A stretch of DNA of 64,000 nucleotides, from positions 124,001-188,000 of the forward strand of contig NZ_JACRAH010000021.1 of the NCBI RefSeq assembly GCF_016234775.1, read 5' to 3'. The notes under the pieces are model-generated. The model searched no databases. It was not told the DNA's origin and was given only the letters and a program-made list of their open reading frames with translations. A program made the translations under genes and the position numbers. This document shows, piece after piece, positions 1 through 8,792 of the stretch; position 1 is the stretch's first letter, and every line of letters begins with the position of its first letter. Source of the DNA: Aquabacterium sp. GTDB taxonomy: Bacteria; Pseudomonadota; Gammaproteobacteria; Burkholderiales; Burkholderiaceae_C.

Positions 1-369
1 GCGGAACTCGGCGTACAGCTGAGCCGCCAGCGTTTTATTAGGTGCAAAAACGATGGCCGGGCGCCCTTGCCGGGCGATCACATTGGCCATGGTGAAGGTC
101 TTGCCCGAGCCGGTCACGCCCAGCAGGGTCTGGTAGGACAGGCCATCTTCGATGCCTTCGCACAGTTGCGCGATGGCGGTGGGCTGGTCGCCCGCAGGGG
201 GATAAGGCTGGTAAAGCTCGAAGGGCGAGTCGGGAAACTGCACGAAATGCCCGGCGCTGTGTTCGCTGCCTGCCAGCCCGGCTGTGACCACGCCCTCCAG
301 CGCAATCGCAGGAGATTGCACACTTTTTGACGGGTGCGCGGCAGAGGAAAGATCAATCGGCTCAGACAT
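1..369 (-). CDS. uvrB: UvrABC excinuclease subunit B, N-terminal part (cut by window edge)
   Basis: Nucleotide excision repair helicase-like subunit that takes over damaged DNA from UvrA and positions UvrC. Only the first 123 residues are present; the rest lies beyond the left edge. The ATG at 367-369 opens a frame with the UvrB hallmark PAGDQPTAI (58-66), Walker A loop GVTGSGKT (84-91) and the conserved [15 protein letters not shown] (109-123). The Walker A loop sits about 45 residues later than in E. coli UvrB, so the protein has an N-terminal extension, or the true start is a downstream GTG. It diverges from the aminotransferase at 512. A LexA-box-like dyad lies in the shared upstream region, as might be expected for an SOS gene. 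Confidence 0.93.
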   Translation of the reverse strand, partial: MSEPIDLSSAAHPSKSVQSPAIALEGVVTAGLAGSEHSAGHFVQFPDSPFELYQPYPPAGDQPTAIAQLCEGIEDGLSYQTLLGVTGSGKTFTMANVIARQGRPAIVFAPNKTLAAQLYAEFR

Positions 370-447
370 CCGGGTCACAGTTCGATAAAATAAAGGGTTT
401 GCCCGATTTGGCGAAGGTGGTCAAAAACCATTTTTTGCTCAAGTTCG

Positions 448-467
448 AGCTGTCGAATTTTCCAGCT
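448..467. promoter_or_regulatory. LexA-box-like dyad between uvrB and the aminotransferase
   Basis: AGCTG and CAGCT arms frame a spacer of ten bases. Read as CTGT-N8-CCAG (450-465), this differs by one base from the CTGT-N8-ACAG LexA consensus known in proteobacteria. It lies about 80 bases upstream of the uvrB start. The position fits; the mismatch keeps confidence low. Confidence 0.3.
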
Positions 468-511
468 TATCCCTTTTTCAGCTCTAACACCTCTGACCGG
501 AGACTGCTTGC

Positions 512-1711
512 ATGGCCTCGCTGTTCGCTGCCGTTGAAATGGCCCCCCGTGACCCCATCCTGGGCCTCAACGAACAATTCAATGCCGACCCCAACCCCAA
601 CAAGGTCAATCTGGGTGTGGGCGTTTACACCGACGACCAGGGCAAGCTGCCCCTGCTGAAGTGCGTGGCCGCTGCTGAAAAGCAGATGTCCGAGGCGCCC
701 AAAGCCCGCGGCTACCTGCCCATCGACGGCATCGTGGCGTATGACAAGGCCGTGCAGGGCCTGGTGTTCGGTGCCGAACACGCCGCCGTGAAGGCTGGCC
801 GCATCGCCACGGCGCAGGCCATTGGCGGCACCGGCGGCCTCAAACTCGGCGCTGACTTCCTCAAGCGCCTGAACCCTGACGCGCAAGTCCTGATCTCGGA
901 CCCGAGCTGGGAAAACCACCGCGCCCTGTTCGAAGCCGCCGGCTTCCCCGTGGACGTCTACCCCTACTACGACGCAGCCAACCGTGGCATCAACTTCGAC
1001 GGCATGCTGGCCAAGCTGAAGGCCTCCAAGCCCGGCACCATCGTGCTGCTGCACGCCTGCTGCCACAACCCGACCGGCTACGACCTGTCGGACGCCCAGT
1101 GGGACGAGATCATCGCCACCATCAAGGCTGGCGGCCTGGTCCCCTTCCTGGACATGGCCTACCAGGGCTTCGGCAACGGCATCGCCGAAGACGGCGCCGT
1201 GGTCATCAAGTTCCTGGACGCCGGCCTGAGCTACTTCGTGTCCACCAGCTTCTCCAAGAGCTTCTCGCTGTACGGCGAGCGCGTGGGCGCCCTGAGCATC
1301 GTGAGCGAATCGGCTGAAGAGTCCAACCGCGTGCTGAGCCAGCTCAAGCGCGTGATCCGCACCAACTACTCCAACCCACCCACGCACGGCGCCCAAGTGG
1401 TGGCTTCGGTGCTGACCTCGCCCGAACTGCGCAAGATGTGGGAAGACGAGCTGGCCGAAATGCGCGACCGCATCAAGCTGATGCGCACTGCCCTGGTCAA
1501 CGAGCTGAGCGCCGCTGGCGTGCAAGGCGACCTGAGCTACATCACCCGTCAAAAGGGCATGTTCAGCTACTCGGGCCTGAATGCCACTCAAATGCAGCGT
1601 CTGCGCTCCGAATTCGGCATCTATGGTGTCGACTCGGGCCGTATCTGCGTGGCTGCGTTGAACACGGGCAACATCAAGGCGGTGGCGGCTGCCATCAAGG
1701 CCGTGATGTAA
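512..1711 (+). CDS. aromatic/aspartate aminotransferase (class I PLP-dependent)
   Basis: Cytosolic aminotransferase of the AspC/TyrB group, moving amino groups between aspartate or aromatic amino acids and 2-oxoglutarate. The 399-residue length matches the family. Landmarks are the N-terminal NLGVGVYTDDQGK, the CCHNPTGYDLS motif that contacts PLP, and the Schiff-base lysine in SFSKSFSLYGER (about K249). A GGAGA ribosome-binding site lies nine bases before the ATG. It is a single-gene unit closed by a strong terminator at 1734. AspC and TyrB cannot be separated by eye; Burkholderiales copies of this type are often annotated as aromatic amino acid aminotransferases. Confidence 0.93.
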   Translation: MASLFAAVEMAPRDPILGLNEQFNADPNPNKVNLGVGVYTDDQGKLPLLKCVAAAEKQMSEAPKARGYLPIDGIVAYDKAVQGLVFGAEHAAVKAGRIATAQAIGGTGGLKLGADFLKRLNPDAQVLISDPSWENHRALFEAAGFPVDVYPYYDAANRGINFDGMLAKLKASKPGTIVLLHACCHNPTGYDLSDAQWDEIIATIKAGGLVPFLDMAYQGFGNGIAEDGAVVIKFLDAGLSYFVSTSFSKSFSLYGERVGALSIVSESAEESNRVLSQLKRVIRTNYSNPPTHGAQVVASVLTSPELRKMWEDELAEMRDRIKLMRTALVNELSAAGVQGDLSYITRQKGMFSYSGLNATQMQRLRSEFGIYGVDSGRICVAALNTGNIKAVAAAIKAVM

Positions 1712-1733
1712 ACAGCGCCAGCCTGTTCGATCC

Positions 1734-1768
1734 AAGCCCGAGCCGTTCAGCGGCCCGGGCTTTTTTTT
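1734..1768 (+). terminator. Rho-independent terminator of the aminotransferase gene
   Basis: An AAGCCCG...CGGGCTT stem with an inner CCG/CGG pairing is followed by eight T residues, 22 bases after the stop codon. Confidence 0.88.
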
Positions 1769-1819
1769 GCCTGCCCCCTTGTTCAGGGTGTGCAGGCTGC
1801 ATTTCATATTCGGACAAAT

Positions 1820-1833
1820 GATCCGTTCGGATC
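1820..1833. promoter_or_regulatory. perfect palindrome upstream of the PhoX-type phosphatase gene
   Basis: GATCCG and CGGATC arms are separated by TT, 123 bases before the phosphatase start and outside the preceding terminator. It could be an operator. It does not match the PHO box consensus, and no other copy was noticed. Confidence 0.25.
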
Positions 1834-1955
1834 ACCCTATGCCTGACCGACAGGCACCAGGCATGTCACATGGCTTCGAGATAGTGCTGTGATCCTGCGA
1901 GGGTTGGTGTGACGCCAGCCTCGCAGCCCACCAGCCTCAGCAATCGGAGTTCCAG

Positions 1956-4199
1956 ATGAAGGGTGCATCCCATCCCACCAATGACGTGTCCCTGAACCCG
2001 TCGTCCACACCATCCATCCTTGAGGTGATCAGCGAGGTTCAAGCTGGTCGTCGCCAATTCATCAAGTCTGGCCTGAGCGCCACCGCGCTGGCCTCGGCCG
2101 GTGGCTTGACCCTGGGTGGCCTGGTCAACACCGTGCACGCGGCGGTCTCCAGTTCCGCCATGACGCAGCCGATCGGCTTTGCCAACGTACCGGCCAATAC
2201 ACGCGCATTGAATGTGAGCCTGGGCGGTGCCGCTGATGCCGTGGTGGACAAAATCACGGTGCCAACCGGCTATACCGCGCAGGTGCTCGTGGCATGGGGT
2301 GACCCAATCATGGCCGGCGGCACGGCCTTTGTCGGGGACGCCAGCGAAAGCGCCGCGCAACAGGCCCGGCAATACGGCATGCACACAGACGGCATGCACT
2401 TCTTCCCGATGCAGGGCGCTGGTGGCACGGTGCTGAGCGACCGTGGCATTTTGTGCGCCAATAACGAGTACACCCACGAGCACATTCTGTTCCCCGGCGG
2501 TCAGGATGGCGGCGCTGGCTATGACATCACCAAGACCCGCAAGTCACAGGCCGCACACGGCGTTTCCGTGCTGGAAGTGCGTCGCGTCAGCGGCTCGTGG
2601 AAGGTCGTCAAGAACTCCATCTATGGCCGCCGCGTTACCGCCAACACCTTGTGCAAGGTCAGCGGCCCTGCCGCCGGGCATGCGCTGCTCAAGTCCAAGA
2701 AGTACGCCATTGCGGAATCCGGCAGCACCGACACCGGCTTGCTGAACGATGGCACCGTGGCCTACGGCACCATCAACAACTGCGCCCATGGTTACACCCC
2801 ATGGGGCACCTATCTGACTTGCGAAGAGAACTGGAACGGCAACTTCGGCAGCACCACGGCCGTACCCAGCGCCAGTTCTGGCGAAGTGGGCAAGCTGTTC
2901 AACCGTTACGGTGTGACGGCCTCTGGCTTCGGCTATCGCTGGCACACCACCGACCAGCGCTTTGATGTCAACGTCAACCCCAATGAGCCCAACCTGTTTG
3001 GCTGGGTTGTCGAAATCGACCCGACCAACCCGATCGCGGCACCGATCAAGCGCACGGCACTGGGCCGTTTCAAGCACGAGAGTGCGCAGTACGTGGTTGA
3101 CGCTGACAACAACATCGCGTTCTACATGGGCGACGACGAGCGCAACGAGTATGTGTACAAGTTTGTCTGCGCCGGCAAGTACAACCCGACCAACCGTGCA
3201 GCCAACCGCAACCTGCTGGACAGCGGCACACTGTATGTGGCCAAGTTCAACAGCACACTGAGCGGCGAATGGATTGCGCTGGTGCCCGGCACCGTTGGCG
3301 TGGACGGCGTGGCGCTGCGTGACAACCCGAACTTCTTGGGTGCGAACGACGCCGAAGTACTGGCCAAGATCCTGATCAAGGCCCGCATGGCGGGTGATGC
3401 CGTCGGCGCCACCATGATGGACCGCCCCGAATGGACCGGCGCACGCCCCCGCATAGCTGGTTACGACGAGGTTGAGATTTATTGCACCCTGACCAACAAC
3501 AACCGCCGCGGTAGCGCTGCGACCGCCACGTCGAACGCCGTCAATGGCTCAACGACCGCAGGCTCGGCTCGACCCGCACCGGACGCCGCCAACCCTCGTC
3601 CTGACAACGTCTACGGCCACATCATTCGCTGGCGCGAAACGGGCAAGACCGTCACCGCCACAACTTTTGCCTGGGACCTGTTCGCTCAGGCTGGTGACAC
3701 GTCTACCGCCAAGTCCGCCAAAACCTACGGCAGCGCCATCAACGACTACAAAGGCGACATCAACGACATCCCGAACGGCAGTGCCGACTACGGTGCACCG
3801 GACGGCCTGTGGTTCGACTGGTTCGGCCGCCTGTGGGTTCAGACAGACCAGGTTGGCAATGGCTCGGGTGACTTCGTCAACATTGGCGGCAACATGATGG
3901 TGTGCGCCGACCCAACTACCGGCGAGACCCGTCGCTTCCTGACCGGCCCGAACAAGTGCGAAGTCACCGGCGTGACCATGACGCCCGATGGCAAGACCAT
4001 GTTCGTGGGCGTACAGCACCCTGGTGAAGACAACGACACAGCCCCCTTCCAGACGATCGCCACGCCAACCTACTACTCCACCTGGCCCCAGGGGCAGTGG
4101 GCGGTCGAATCCGATGGTGTGACCCCGCTGCCCGCCGGTCGCCCCCGCTCTGCCGTGGTGGTCATCACCAAAGACGACGGCGGCATCATCGGTTCCTGA
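1956..4199 (+). CDS. PhoX-family (DUF839) phosphatase, Tat-exported
   Basis: Probable extracytoplasmic alkaline phosphatase of the PhoX family, whose studied members are Tat-exported metalloenzymes that release phosphate from organic esters. The 747-residue protein has a Tat-type signal with RRQFIK at 32-37 followed by an alanine-rich hydrophobic run to about residue 60. Family landmarks include NNEYTHEH, GTYLTCEENWNG, GWVVEIDP, LGRFKHES, a FYMGDDERNEYVYKF segment and DGLWFDWFGRLWVQTD. A GGAG site precedes the ATG by seven bases. A PEP-CTERM gene follows after 32 bases on the same strand, suggesting cotranscription. The exact substrate is inferred from the family only. Confidence 0.85.
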   Translation: MKGASHPTNDVSLNPSSTPSILEVISEVQAGRRQFIKSGLSATALASAGGLTLGGLVNTVHAAVSSSAMTQPIGFANVPANTRALNVSLGGAADAVVDKITVPTGYTAQVLVAWGDPIMAGGTAFVGDASESAAQQARQYGMHTDGMHFFPMQGAGGTVLSDRGILCANNEYTHEHILFPGGQDGGAGYDITKTRKSQAAHGVSVLEVRRVSGSWKVVKNSIYGRRVTANTLCKVSGPAAGHALLKSKKYAIAESGSTDTGLLNDGTVAYGTINNCAHGYTPWGTYLTCEENWNGNFGSTTAVPSASSGEVGKLFNRYGVTASGFGYRWHTTDQRFDVNVNPNEPNLFGWVVEIDPTNPIAAPIKRTALGRFKHESAQYVVDADNNIAFYMGDDERNEYVYKFVCAGKYNPTNRAANRNLLDSGTLYVAKFNSTLSGEWIALVPGTVGVDGVALRDNPNFLGANDAEVLAKILIKARMAGDAVGATMMDRPEWTGARPRIAGYDEVEIYCTLTNNNRRGSAATATSNAVNGSTTAGSARPAPDAANPRPDNVYGHIIRWRETGKTVTATTFAWDLFAQAGDTSTAKSAKTYGSAINDYKGDINDIPNGSADYGAPDGLWFDWFGRLWVQTDQVGNGSGDFVNIGGNMMVCADPTTGETRRFLTGPNKCEVTGVTMTPDGKTMFVGVQHPGEDNDTAPFQTIATPTYYSTWPQGQWAVESDGVTPLPAGRPRSAVVVITKDDGGIIGS

Positions 4200-4231
4200 T
4201 CGGTGCCCATTTCATCTCAAGGATGTTCAAC

Positions 4232-4855
4232 ATGAAATTCCCATTGATCGCTGCAGCCGCCCTGATGGCTGCCTCCGTGTCGGCCCAGGCCGCTCACATC
4301 AACTACTCGCTCGAGAGCGTGGCGGGTGCCACCGTCATCGGCTTTGACAGCTTTGATGGCCTGGTCAACACCACCGGCAGCATCGACCTGGGCAATGGTG
4401 TCGTCTTTTCCGGTGACCTGGACGCCGAGTTGTCGCCACCAGTGCGCGACCTGGGCGACAACGGTGCGTGGACCTTTGGTCTGAACGGCTTCGCCGCCTC
4501 GGGCACCAGCGGCACGATGACCTTCACCTTCGATGCGCTGAAGGCCGGCGCCAGCGCCTTCGTCAGCCACCTGGGCGGCGAGAGCCTGTTGATCGAAGCA
4601 CTGGGCAGCAGTGGCAACGTGCTGGAAAACGCGACCGTGACGTTCGCCGCCAGCAGCATGTACAGCTATGACGAAGGTCTGTACGTAGGCTTCCTGCGCA
4701 ACACCATGGACATCAAGAGCCTGCGCATCACCGGCGTTGGTGCCGTGGCCGACAACGTCACGGCTGCCGTGCCTGAGCCCGAGACTTACGCGCTGACCAT
4801 GGTCGGTCTGAGCGTGTTGCTGGGCGCCCGCAAACTGCGTCGCAAGCAAGCCTGA
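4232..4855 (+). CDS. PEP-CTERM sorting domain protein next to the PhoX-type phosphatase
   Basis: Small exported protein (207 residues) of unknown function. The ATG at 4232 is chosen because AAGGA lies nine bases upstream and it yields a clean signal peptide ending at about SAQA-AH. The C-terminus is a classic PEP-CTERM anchor: VPEPETYALT, a hydrophobic stretch, then the basic tail RKLRRKQA, the form cut by exosortase. The body is rich in Gly, Ser, Thr and Asp and probably beta-structured. Likely in one transcript with the phosphatase upstream, and closed by the hairpins at 4864-4944. No exosortase gene is in the window. Confidence 0.85.
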   Translation: MKFPLIAAAALMAASVSAQAAHINYSLESVAGATVIGFDSFDGLVNTTGSIDLGNGVVFSGDLDAELSPPVRDLGDNGAWTFGLNGFAASGTSGTMTFTFDALKAGASAFVSHLGGESLLIEALGSSGNVLENATVTFAASSMYSYDEGLYVGFLRNTMDIKSLRITGVGAVADNVTAAVPEPETYALTMVGLSVLLGARKLRRKQA

Positions 4856-4863
4856 ACGCCGAT

Positions 4864-4900
4864 GATCTGAGGTGAGGGGCGCAGTGCCTCACCTCAGATC
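4864..4900 (+). terminator. long perfect hairpin after the PEP-CTERM gene
   Basis: Fourteen-base arms beginning GATCTGAGG pair perfectly across a nine-base loop, nine bases after the stop. There is no T tract, so it may protect the RNA 3' end or act together with the terminator just downstream. Confidence 0.5.
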
Positions 4901-4914
4901 ACGACTGCACAAAG

Positions 4915-4944
4915 ACAAACCCCGCCAGTATCGGCGGGGTTTGT
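4915..4944. terminator. bidirectional terminator between convergent genes
   Basis: ACAAACCCCGCC pairs with GGCGGGGTTTGT over a six-base loop. The A/T-rich ends give short T runs on either strand, and it sits between the plus-strand PEP-CTERM gene and the minus-strand oxidase. Confidence 0.78.
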
Positions 4945-4973
4945 GCTTCATGGTTCGATGTCAGGCGAAGCCA

Positions 4974-6470
4974 TCAACCCAACTTGATGATCTTCGCCAC
5001 CGAGGGCACGCCTGCACTGTTGAACACGAACAGCATGTAGTAGCCCGGAGGGGCCACGTTTGCAGATGTTGGCATGTTCACTTTCAAGGTCGAGCCCGAC
5101 GCGGTGTAGCCGAGATTGAGGAAGCGTTGATCAAAATCGACTGTGTGCGTGACAGAGCCGGTCTTGACCAGTGTGACCTTGCTGATGCCAGACACATTCG
5201 CCGTCACCGTGATGGGCGAGCCCCACGTGGCCGTGGCGGGTGCTGACGTGATGCTGGGGCGCGTGGCCAGCGTACCCGTGATGTCCTGCTTGTACAGGTA
5301 AGGCGGCGTGTAGATTTCGCCATTGAGGTTGATGACCGGGCCAGGCGCGCCACCACCGGCCGTCAGCACGCGGCCATCAGGCAACAGCATCGAGACCGAG
5401 TGATACAGGCGCATCTTCACCGCCGTGGCGGCCGTGGTCCAGCCGTTGTTGGCCGGGTTCCAGATCTTGGCCGTATAGGCCACGCCATTGGCCACGTTGG
5501 ACACGAAAGAGCCACCACTCACGAACACCTTGCCATCGGCCATGACCGTGGCCGAGCCGTGATAGCGATCCTGCCCCACGCCGGTGACGTTGGTCGCCTT
5601 GGGCGTGGCGCCGTTGATGTCGATCACCACGGCCTTGTTGAGCTTGCGGAACGACAGGATCTTGCCAGGCGCATACATCAGACTGGTGAGGTATTCGTCG
5701 CTGGCCGGCAAGGTCAGGCTGGCCTTTTCCAGCTTGCCGGTGCCGGCCGGATCCAGGAAGTAAGTGCCGCCCAGCTTGGTGGCGATGAACACCTTGCCAT
5801 TGGGTGCCTGCCAGGCGCGCGGGTAGCTCCAGTTGTTGATGCCATAGGCGTTATCGTCGGCGGCGGTTGTCAACGAGCGCCAGCCCTTTCCTTCGGTATA
5901 GACCTCCGGCGTGGGCGCTGGCGTGTCGGGATCGATGCGGCCGCCCAGCACCAGCACCTCGCCAGCTGCCGTGGTCAGCACCGTCGGGTACCAACGCAGG
6001 AAAGACATGGGTTGCTGGGCTGAATACAGGGCCGACGAACGGTAGTCAAACAGATTGACGTCGTTGACCGAATAGTTGCGAACGTTGTTGACCGTCTTGT
6101 CACCACCGGTCAGCAGCACGGCGCCGCTGGCGGGCAACACGATCTGCCCACTGCAGAAGGTGTCCGTTCCGGTGGTGTTGGGCAAGGTCAGGTGCGAAGC
6201 GGCACCTGTGCCCTTGGCCGGGTCCCAGACGTCGTAGGTGAACTGCCCAGTCTGATTACCCTGACCGTCGGTGCCGTAGCCCAGCACACGCCCGTCAGGC
6301 AGCAAAACCACATGGATAGGAATCAAGGGCCAGTTCACCACCGGACCGAAGGAGCCTTTGACATAGGTATCCCAGGCCGCCCCGGCCTGCAAGGCGCTCA
6401 ACGTCGCACCGACCACAATGGCTTTGGCGATGCGGGTTGGAACAAGTCTGGTCGTGCGGCACGTCGTCAT
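4974..6470 (-). CDS. galactose oxidase/glyoxal oxidase-like copper-radical oxidase
   Basis: Predicted secreted beta-propeller oxidase (498 residues) with an N-terminal hydrophobic export signal of about 32 residues, kelch-type repeats (VLLPDGRVLGYG, VLVLGG, MLLPDGRVLTAGG) and a C-terminal galactose-oxidase-like Ig domain (DUF1929). All expected copper and cofactor residues can be placed: Cys106 (TFCSG) and Tyr161 (RWYP) as the likely thioether pair, axial Tyr356 and His357 (RLYHS), and His442 (VTHTVDFDQR). Known relatives oxidise primary alcohols or aldehydes to give hydrogen peroxide. The RWYP context resembles glyoxal oxidases more than fungal galactose oxidase. Convergent with the phosphatase/PEP-CTERM unit. 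Confidence 0.85.
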   Translation of the reverse strand: MTTCRTTRLVPTRIAKAIVVGATLSALQAGAAWDTYVKGSFGPVVNWPLIPIHVVLLPDGRVLGYGTDGQGNQTGQFTYDVWDPAKGTGAASHLTLPNTTGTDTFCSGQIVLPASGAVLLTGGDKTVNNVRNYSVNDVNLFDYRSSALYSAQQPMSFLRWYPTVLTTAAGEVLVLGGRIDPDTPAPTPEVYTEGKGWRSLTTAADDNAYGINNWSYPRAWQAPNGKVFIATKLGGTYFLDPAGTGKLEKASLTLPASDEYLTSLMYAPGKILSFRKLNKAVVIDINGATPKATNVTGVGQDRYHGSATVMADGKVFVSGGSFVSNVANGVAYTAKIWNPANNGWTTAATAVKMRLYHSVSMLLPDGRVLTAGGGAPGPVINLNGEIYTPPYLYKQDITGTLATRPSITSAPATATWGSPITVTANVSGISKVTLVKTGSVTHTVDFDQRFLNLGYTASGSTLKVNMPTSANVAPPGYYMLFVFNSAGVPSVAKIIKLG

Positions 6471-6577
6471 CGGAAGGCTCCCTGGTGTCTGCTGGCTGGA
6501 TTTGGCTTCATTTCACAATAAGAAATGACCAGTAAGTAAACGTTATCGCAGACCTGAGGCCAACCCTAGGCTCAAGG

Positions 6578-6604
6578 CCCCCTCGGTCCGGGGGGATTCC
6601 CCCC
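6578..6604. promoter_or_regulatory. overlapping CCCCC/GGGGGG/CCCCCC dyads
   Basis: CCCCC-N7-GGGGGG overlaps the perfect palindrome GGGGGGATTCCCCCC (6590-6604) and runs into CCCCTGCTTCA (6601-6611), which recurs at 13027-13037. It looks like an operator cluster or a strong structure; the regulator is unknown. Confidence 0.35.
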
Positions 6605-6742
6605 TGCTTCAGTAGGGACGTATCACGACAAGCCTTTGCCGCGCATTAAACGATTGAGCAGACTCAAAAATGCACGATGTTCGTGCTGTTGTTGCCTTGC
6701 TCTAGGGACCCGGAGAAGTGCAAATATTGAAAAACTAAACTA

Positions 6743-6755
6743 TGCTGCACTGCAC
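6743..6755. promoter_or_regulatory. TGC-rich site, possible PhaR operator
   Basis: The 13-mer TGCTGCACTGCAC contains the palindrome TGCACTGCA, 66 bases before the phaZ start. The same 13-mer occurs at 38280-38292. TGC-rich operators are reported for the PHB regulator PhaR; the link to PhaR here is inference. Confidence 0.35.
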
Positions 6756-6820
6756 CATGCTGTTGAAAACGTGAGTGATCACGGTCATGTGTCCGCAGTA
6801 CCAGAGGAAAAGGCCCCGCC

Positions 6821-8077
6821 ATGCTCTATCAGATCTACGAAACCAACCGCGCCTGGATCAGTCCATTCTCCGAATTCGCCAGTGCCGCCTCCAAGCTGTA
6901 CAGCAACCCGCTGTCGCCCATGGCCCAGGTCCCTTCCGCGCATCGCGTGTCGGCTGGCTTTGATCTGATCCACCGCCTGACCAAGGAATACGAAAAGCCC
7001 GAGTTCGGCATCAACAAGGTCAACGTGCACGGCACGGACGTGGTGATCCAGGAACAGGTCGTTGAAGAAAAGCCGTTTTGCAAGCTGATCCGCTTCAAGC
7101 GCTTCACGGACGAATCCAAGCTGCTCGACAAGATGCGTGATCAGCCCTCCGTGCTGGTCGTGGCGCCGCTGTCCGGCCACCACTCGACCCTGCTGCGCGA
7201 CACGGTGCGCACCCTGCTGCAAGACCACAAGGTCTACATCACCGACTGGATCGACGCCCGCATGGTGCCGCTCGAAGATGGCCCATTCCATCTGGACGAC
7301 TATGTGAACTACGTGCAGGACTTCATCCGCAAGGTGGGCCCTGGCGTGCATGTGATCTCGGTGTGCCAACCCACGGTGCCCGTGCTGGCCGCCGTCTCAC
7401 TGATGGCCAGCCGCGGCGAGCCCACCCCACGCACGATGACCATGATGGGCGGCCCGATCGACGCCCGCAAGTCGCCCACGGCCGTGAACAACCTGGCGAT
7501 GAACAAGAGCTTCGAGTGGTTCGAAAACAATGTGATCTACCGCGTGCCGCCCAACTACCCCGGTGCCTCGCGCCGTGTGTACCCAGGCTTCCTGCAGCAC
7601 ACTGGCTTTGTGGCCATGAACCCGGATCGCCACGCCACCTCGCACTACGACTACTTCCTGGATCTGGTTCGCGGTGATGGTGACAGCGCCGACGCTCATC
7701 GTCAGTTTTATGACGAGTACAACGCGGTGCTGGACATGCCGGCCGAGTACTACCTGGACACCATCAAGACCGTGTTCCAGGACTTTGCCCTGGTCAACGG
7801 GACCTGGAAGGTGCGCAACCCCAAGGGCAAGGAAGAACTGGTTCGTCCGCAGGACATCAAGACCACGTCCTTGTTGACCGTGGAAGGCGAGCTGGACGAC
7901 ATCTCCGGAGCCGGCCAGACCAGGGCCGCTCACGATCTGTGCACGGGCATCCCCAAGGCGCGCCAGAAGCACTACGACGTGGTCGGCGCAGGTCACTACG
8001 GGATCTTCTCTGGCCGTCGCTGGCGCGAGCAGGCTTACCCTGAAGTCAAAGCGTTCATCTTGTCCCACAACAAGTGA
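6821..8077 (+). CDS. phaZ: intracellular polyhydroxyalkanoate (PHB) depolymerase
   Basis: Hydrolyses intracellular PHB granules to release 3-hydroxybutyrate units. The 418-residue length and start ([12 protein letters not shown]) match PhaZa1-type depolymerases. The catalytic nucleophile is the cysteine in SVCQPTVPV (Cys182). The likely acid and base lie in [11 protein letters not shown] and [13 protein letters not shown] near the C-terminus. There is no signal peptide, as expected for the intracellular class. AGAGGAAAAGG precedes the ATG. It is a single gene; a GC-rich hairpin follows at 8083. Its presence implies that the organism stores PHB. Confidence 0.95.
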   Translation: MLYQIYETNRAWISPFSEFASAASKLYSNPLSPMAQVPSAHRVSAGFDLIHRLTKEYEKPEFGINKVNVHGTDVVIQEQVVEEKPFCKLIRFKRFTDESKLLDKMRDQPSVLVVAPLSGHHSTLLRDTVRTLLQDHKVYITDWIDARMVPLEDGPFHLDDYVNYVQDFIRKVGPGVHVISVCQPTVPVLAAVSLMASRGEPTPRTMTMMGGPIDARKSPTAVNNLAMNKSFEWFENNVIYRVPPNYPGASRRVYPGFLQHTGFVAMNPDRHATSHYDYFLDLVRGDGDSADAHRQFYDEYNAVLDMPAEYYLDTIKTVFQDFALVNGTWKVRNPKGKEELVRPQDIKTTSLLTVEGELDDISGAGQTRAAHDLCTGIPKARQKHYDVVGAGHYGIFSGRRWREQAYPEVKAFILSHNK

Positions 8078-8082
8078 GCCCC

Positions 8083-8114
8083 AAGCCCTGCACGCCCCGT
8101 GCGGCGCAGGGCTT
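8083..8114 (+). terminator. hairpin between phaZ and the RnfB-like gene
   Basis: AAGCCCTGC pairs with GCAGGGCTT over a 14-base loop with further G/C pairing possible. There is no T run, so termination is uncertain. Confidence 0.45.
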
Positions 8115-8132
8115 GTACACTCCAGCGCCATC

Positions 8133-8792
8133 ATGCTGGACGCCAAACAGATCAACGCCCTTTTGCCGCAGACGCAATGCACGCGCTGCGGCTTTCCTGA
8201 TTGTGAAAGCTATGCCCAGGCCATTGCCCAGGGTGAAGCTGGCATCAATCAATGCCCACCTGGCGGCATGGAAGGTGTGCGTCGACTGGCCCAGCTCACG
8301 GGCCTGGCAGAGTTGCCCTTGAGCGAGACCCATGGCCTGGAAGGGCCGCGTGCGCTGGCCGTCATCGATGAGGCATGGTGCATCGGCTGCACCTTGTGCA
8401 TCAAGGCCTGCCCGGTCGACGCGATCATCGGCACCAACAAGCACATGCACACGGTGATCGAGGACCAGTGCACGGGTTGCGAGCTGTGCATCCCCGTGTG
8501 CCCTGTGGACTGCATCTCGCTGGAACCGGCGCATGCGGGCGACCCCAAACCCACCGGCTGGGCCGCCTGGCCCCAGGAACTAGCCGACCAGGCCCGCCAG
8601 CGCTACGCCTTCCATCAGATCCGCGTGGTGCGTGCCAAGGCCGAGCATGAAACACGCATGCAGGCCAAGGCCGAGCACAAACTGGCCCACCTGCCCGAAG
8701 CATCCAAGTTGACCGACCCGGTGCAACTGGACCACAAGCGCGCCGTAATTGAAGCGGCGCTGGCCCGCGCAAGAGCACGCCGGCAGGGCTGA
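8133..8792 (+). CDS. RnfB/RsxB-like ferredoxin, stand-alone
   Basis: Iron-sulfur electron carrier resembling the RnfB/RsxB subunit (219 residues). It has an Fe-S domain with Cys16, 19, 24 and 41 (CTRCGFPDC...C), then two CxxCxxCxxxCP 4Fe-4S clusters at Cys83-93 and Cys113-123. Canonical RnfB has an N-terminal membrane helix, which is absent here, so the protein should be soluble. The C-terminal 70 residues are charged and alanine-rich. No rnfA, C, D, G or E lies nearby, so it is an orphan; stand-alone copies like this are, to my knowledge, usual in Burkholderiales. Its electron partner cannot be told from the window. Confidence 0.88.
   Translation: MLDAKQINALLPQTQCTRCGFPDCESYAQAIAQGEAGINQCPPGGMEGVRRLAQLTGLAELPLSETHGLEGPRALAVIDEAWCIGCTLCIKACPVDAIIGTNKHMHTVIEDQCTGCELCIPVCPVDCISLEPAHAGDPKPTGWAAWPQELADQARQRYAFHQIRVVRAKAEHETRMQAKAEHKLAHLPEASKLTDPVQLDHKRAVIEAALARARARRQG

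Larger units (their letters stand above)
6471..6820. other. 350-base divergent intergenic region before phaZ
   Basis: No credible gene. It holds an A/T-rich patch near the oxidase start (6510-6545), overlapping C-run/G-run dyads at 6578-6604, and an A/T-rich stretch with a TGC-rich palindrome at 6743-6755 just before phaZ. It probably carries the promoters of both flanking genes; no textbook -35/-10 pair stands out. Confidence 0.6.

Noticed and set aside
467..1807. Long minus-strand open frame opposite the aminotransferase, and similar ones at 29252-30886, 34164-35786, 51953-53584 and 26750-28294
   Set aside because: They lie antisense to genes with clear protein families. Their products are His/Gly/Val/Gln-rich with no motifs, the usual shadow of high-G+C codon bias.
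1834..1955. PHO box before the PhoX-type phosphatase gene
   Set aside because: I looked for paired CTGTCAT-like repeats 11 bases apart and found only scattered GACAGG and GTCACAT fragments, not a credible PHO box.
6636..6968. Plus-strand frame overlapping the phaZ start
   Set aside because: Cysteine/arginine-rich low-quality sequence in another frame, no ribosome-binding site, and overlaps the well-supported phaZ coding region.
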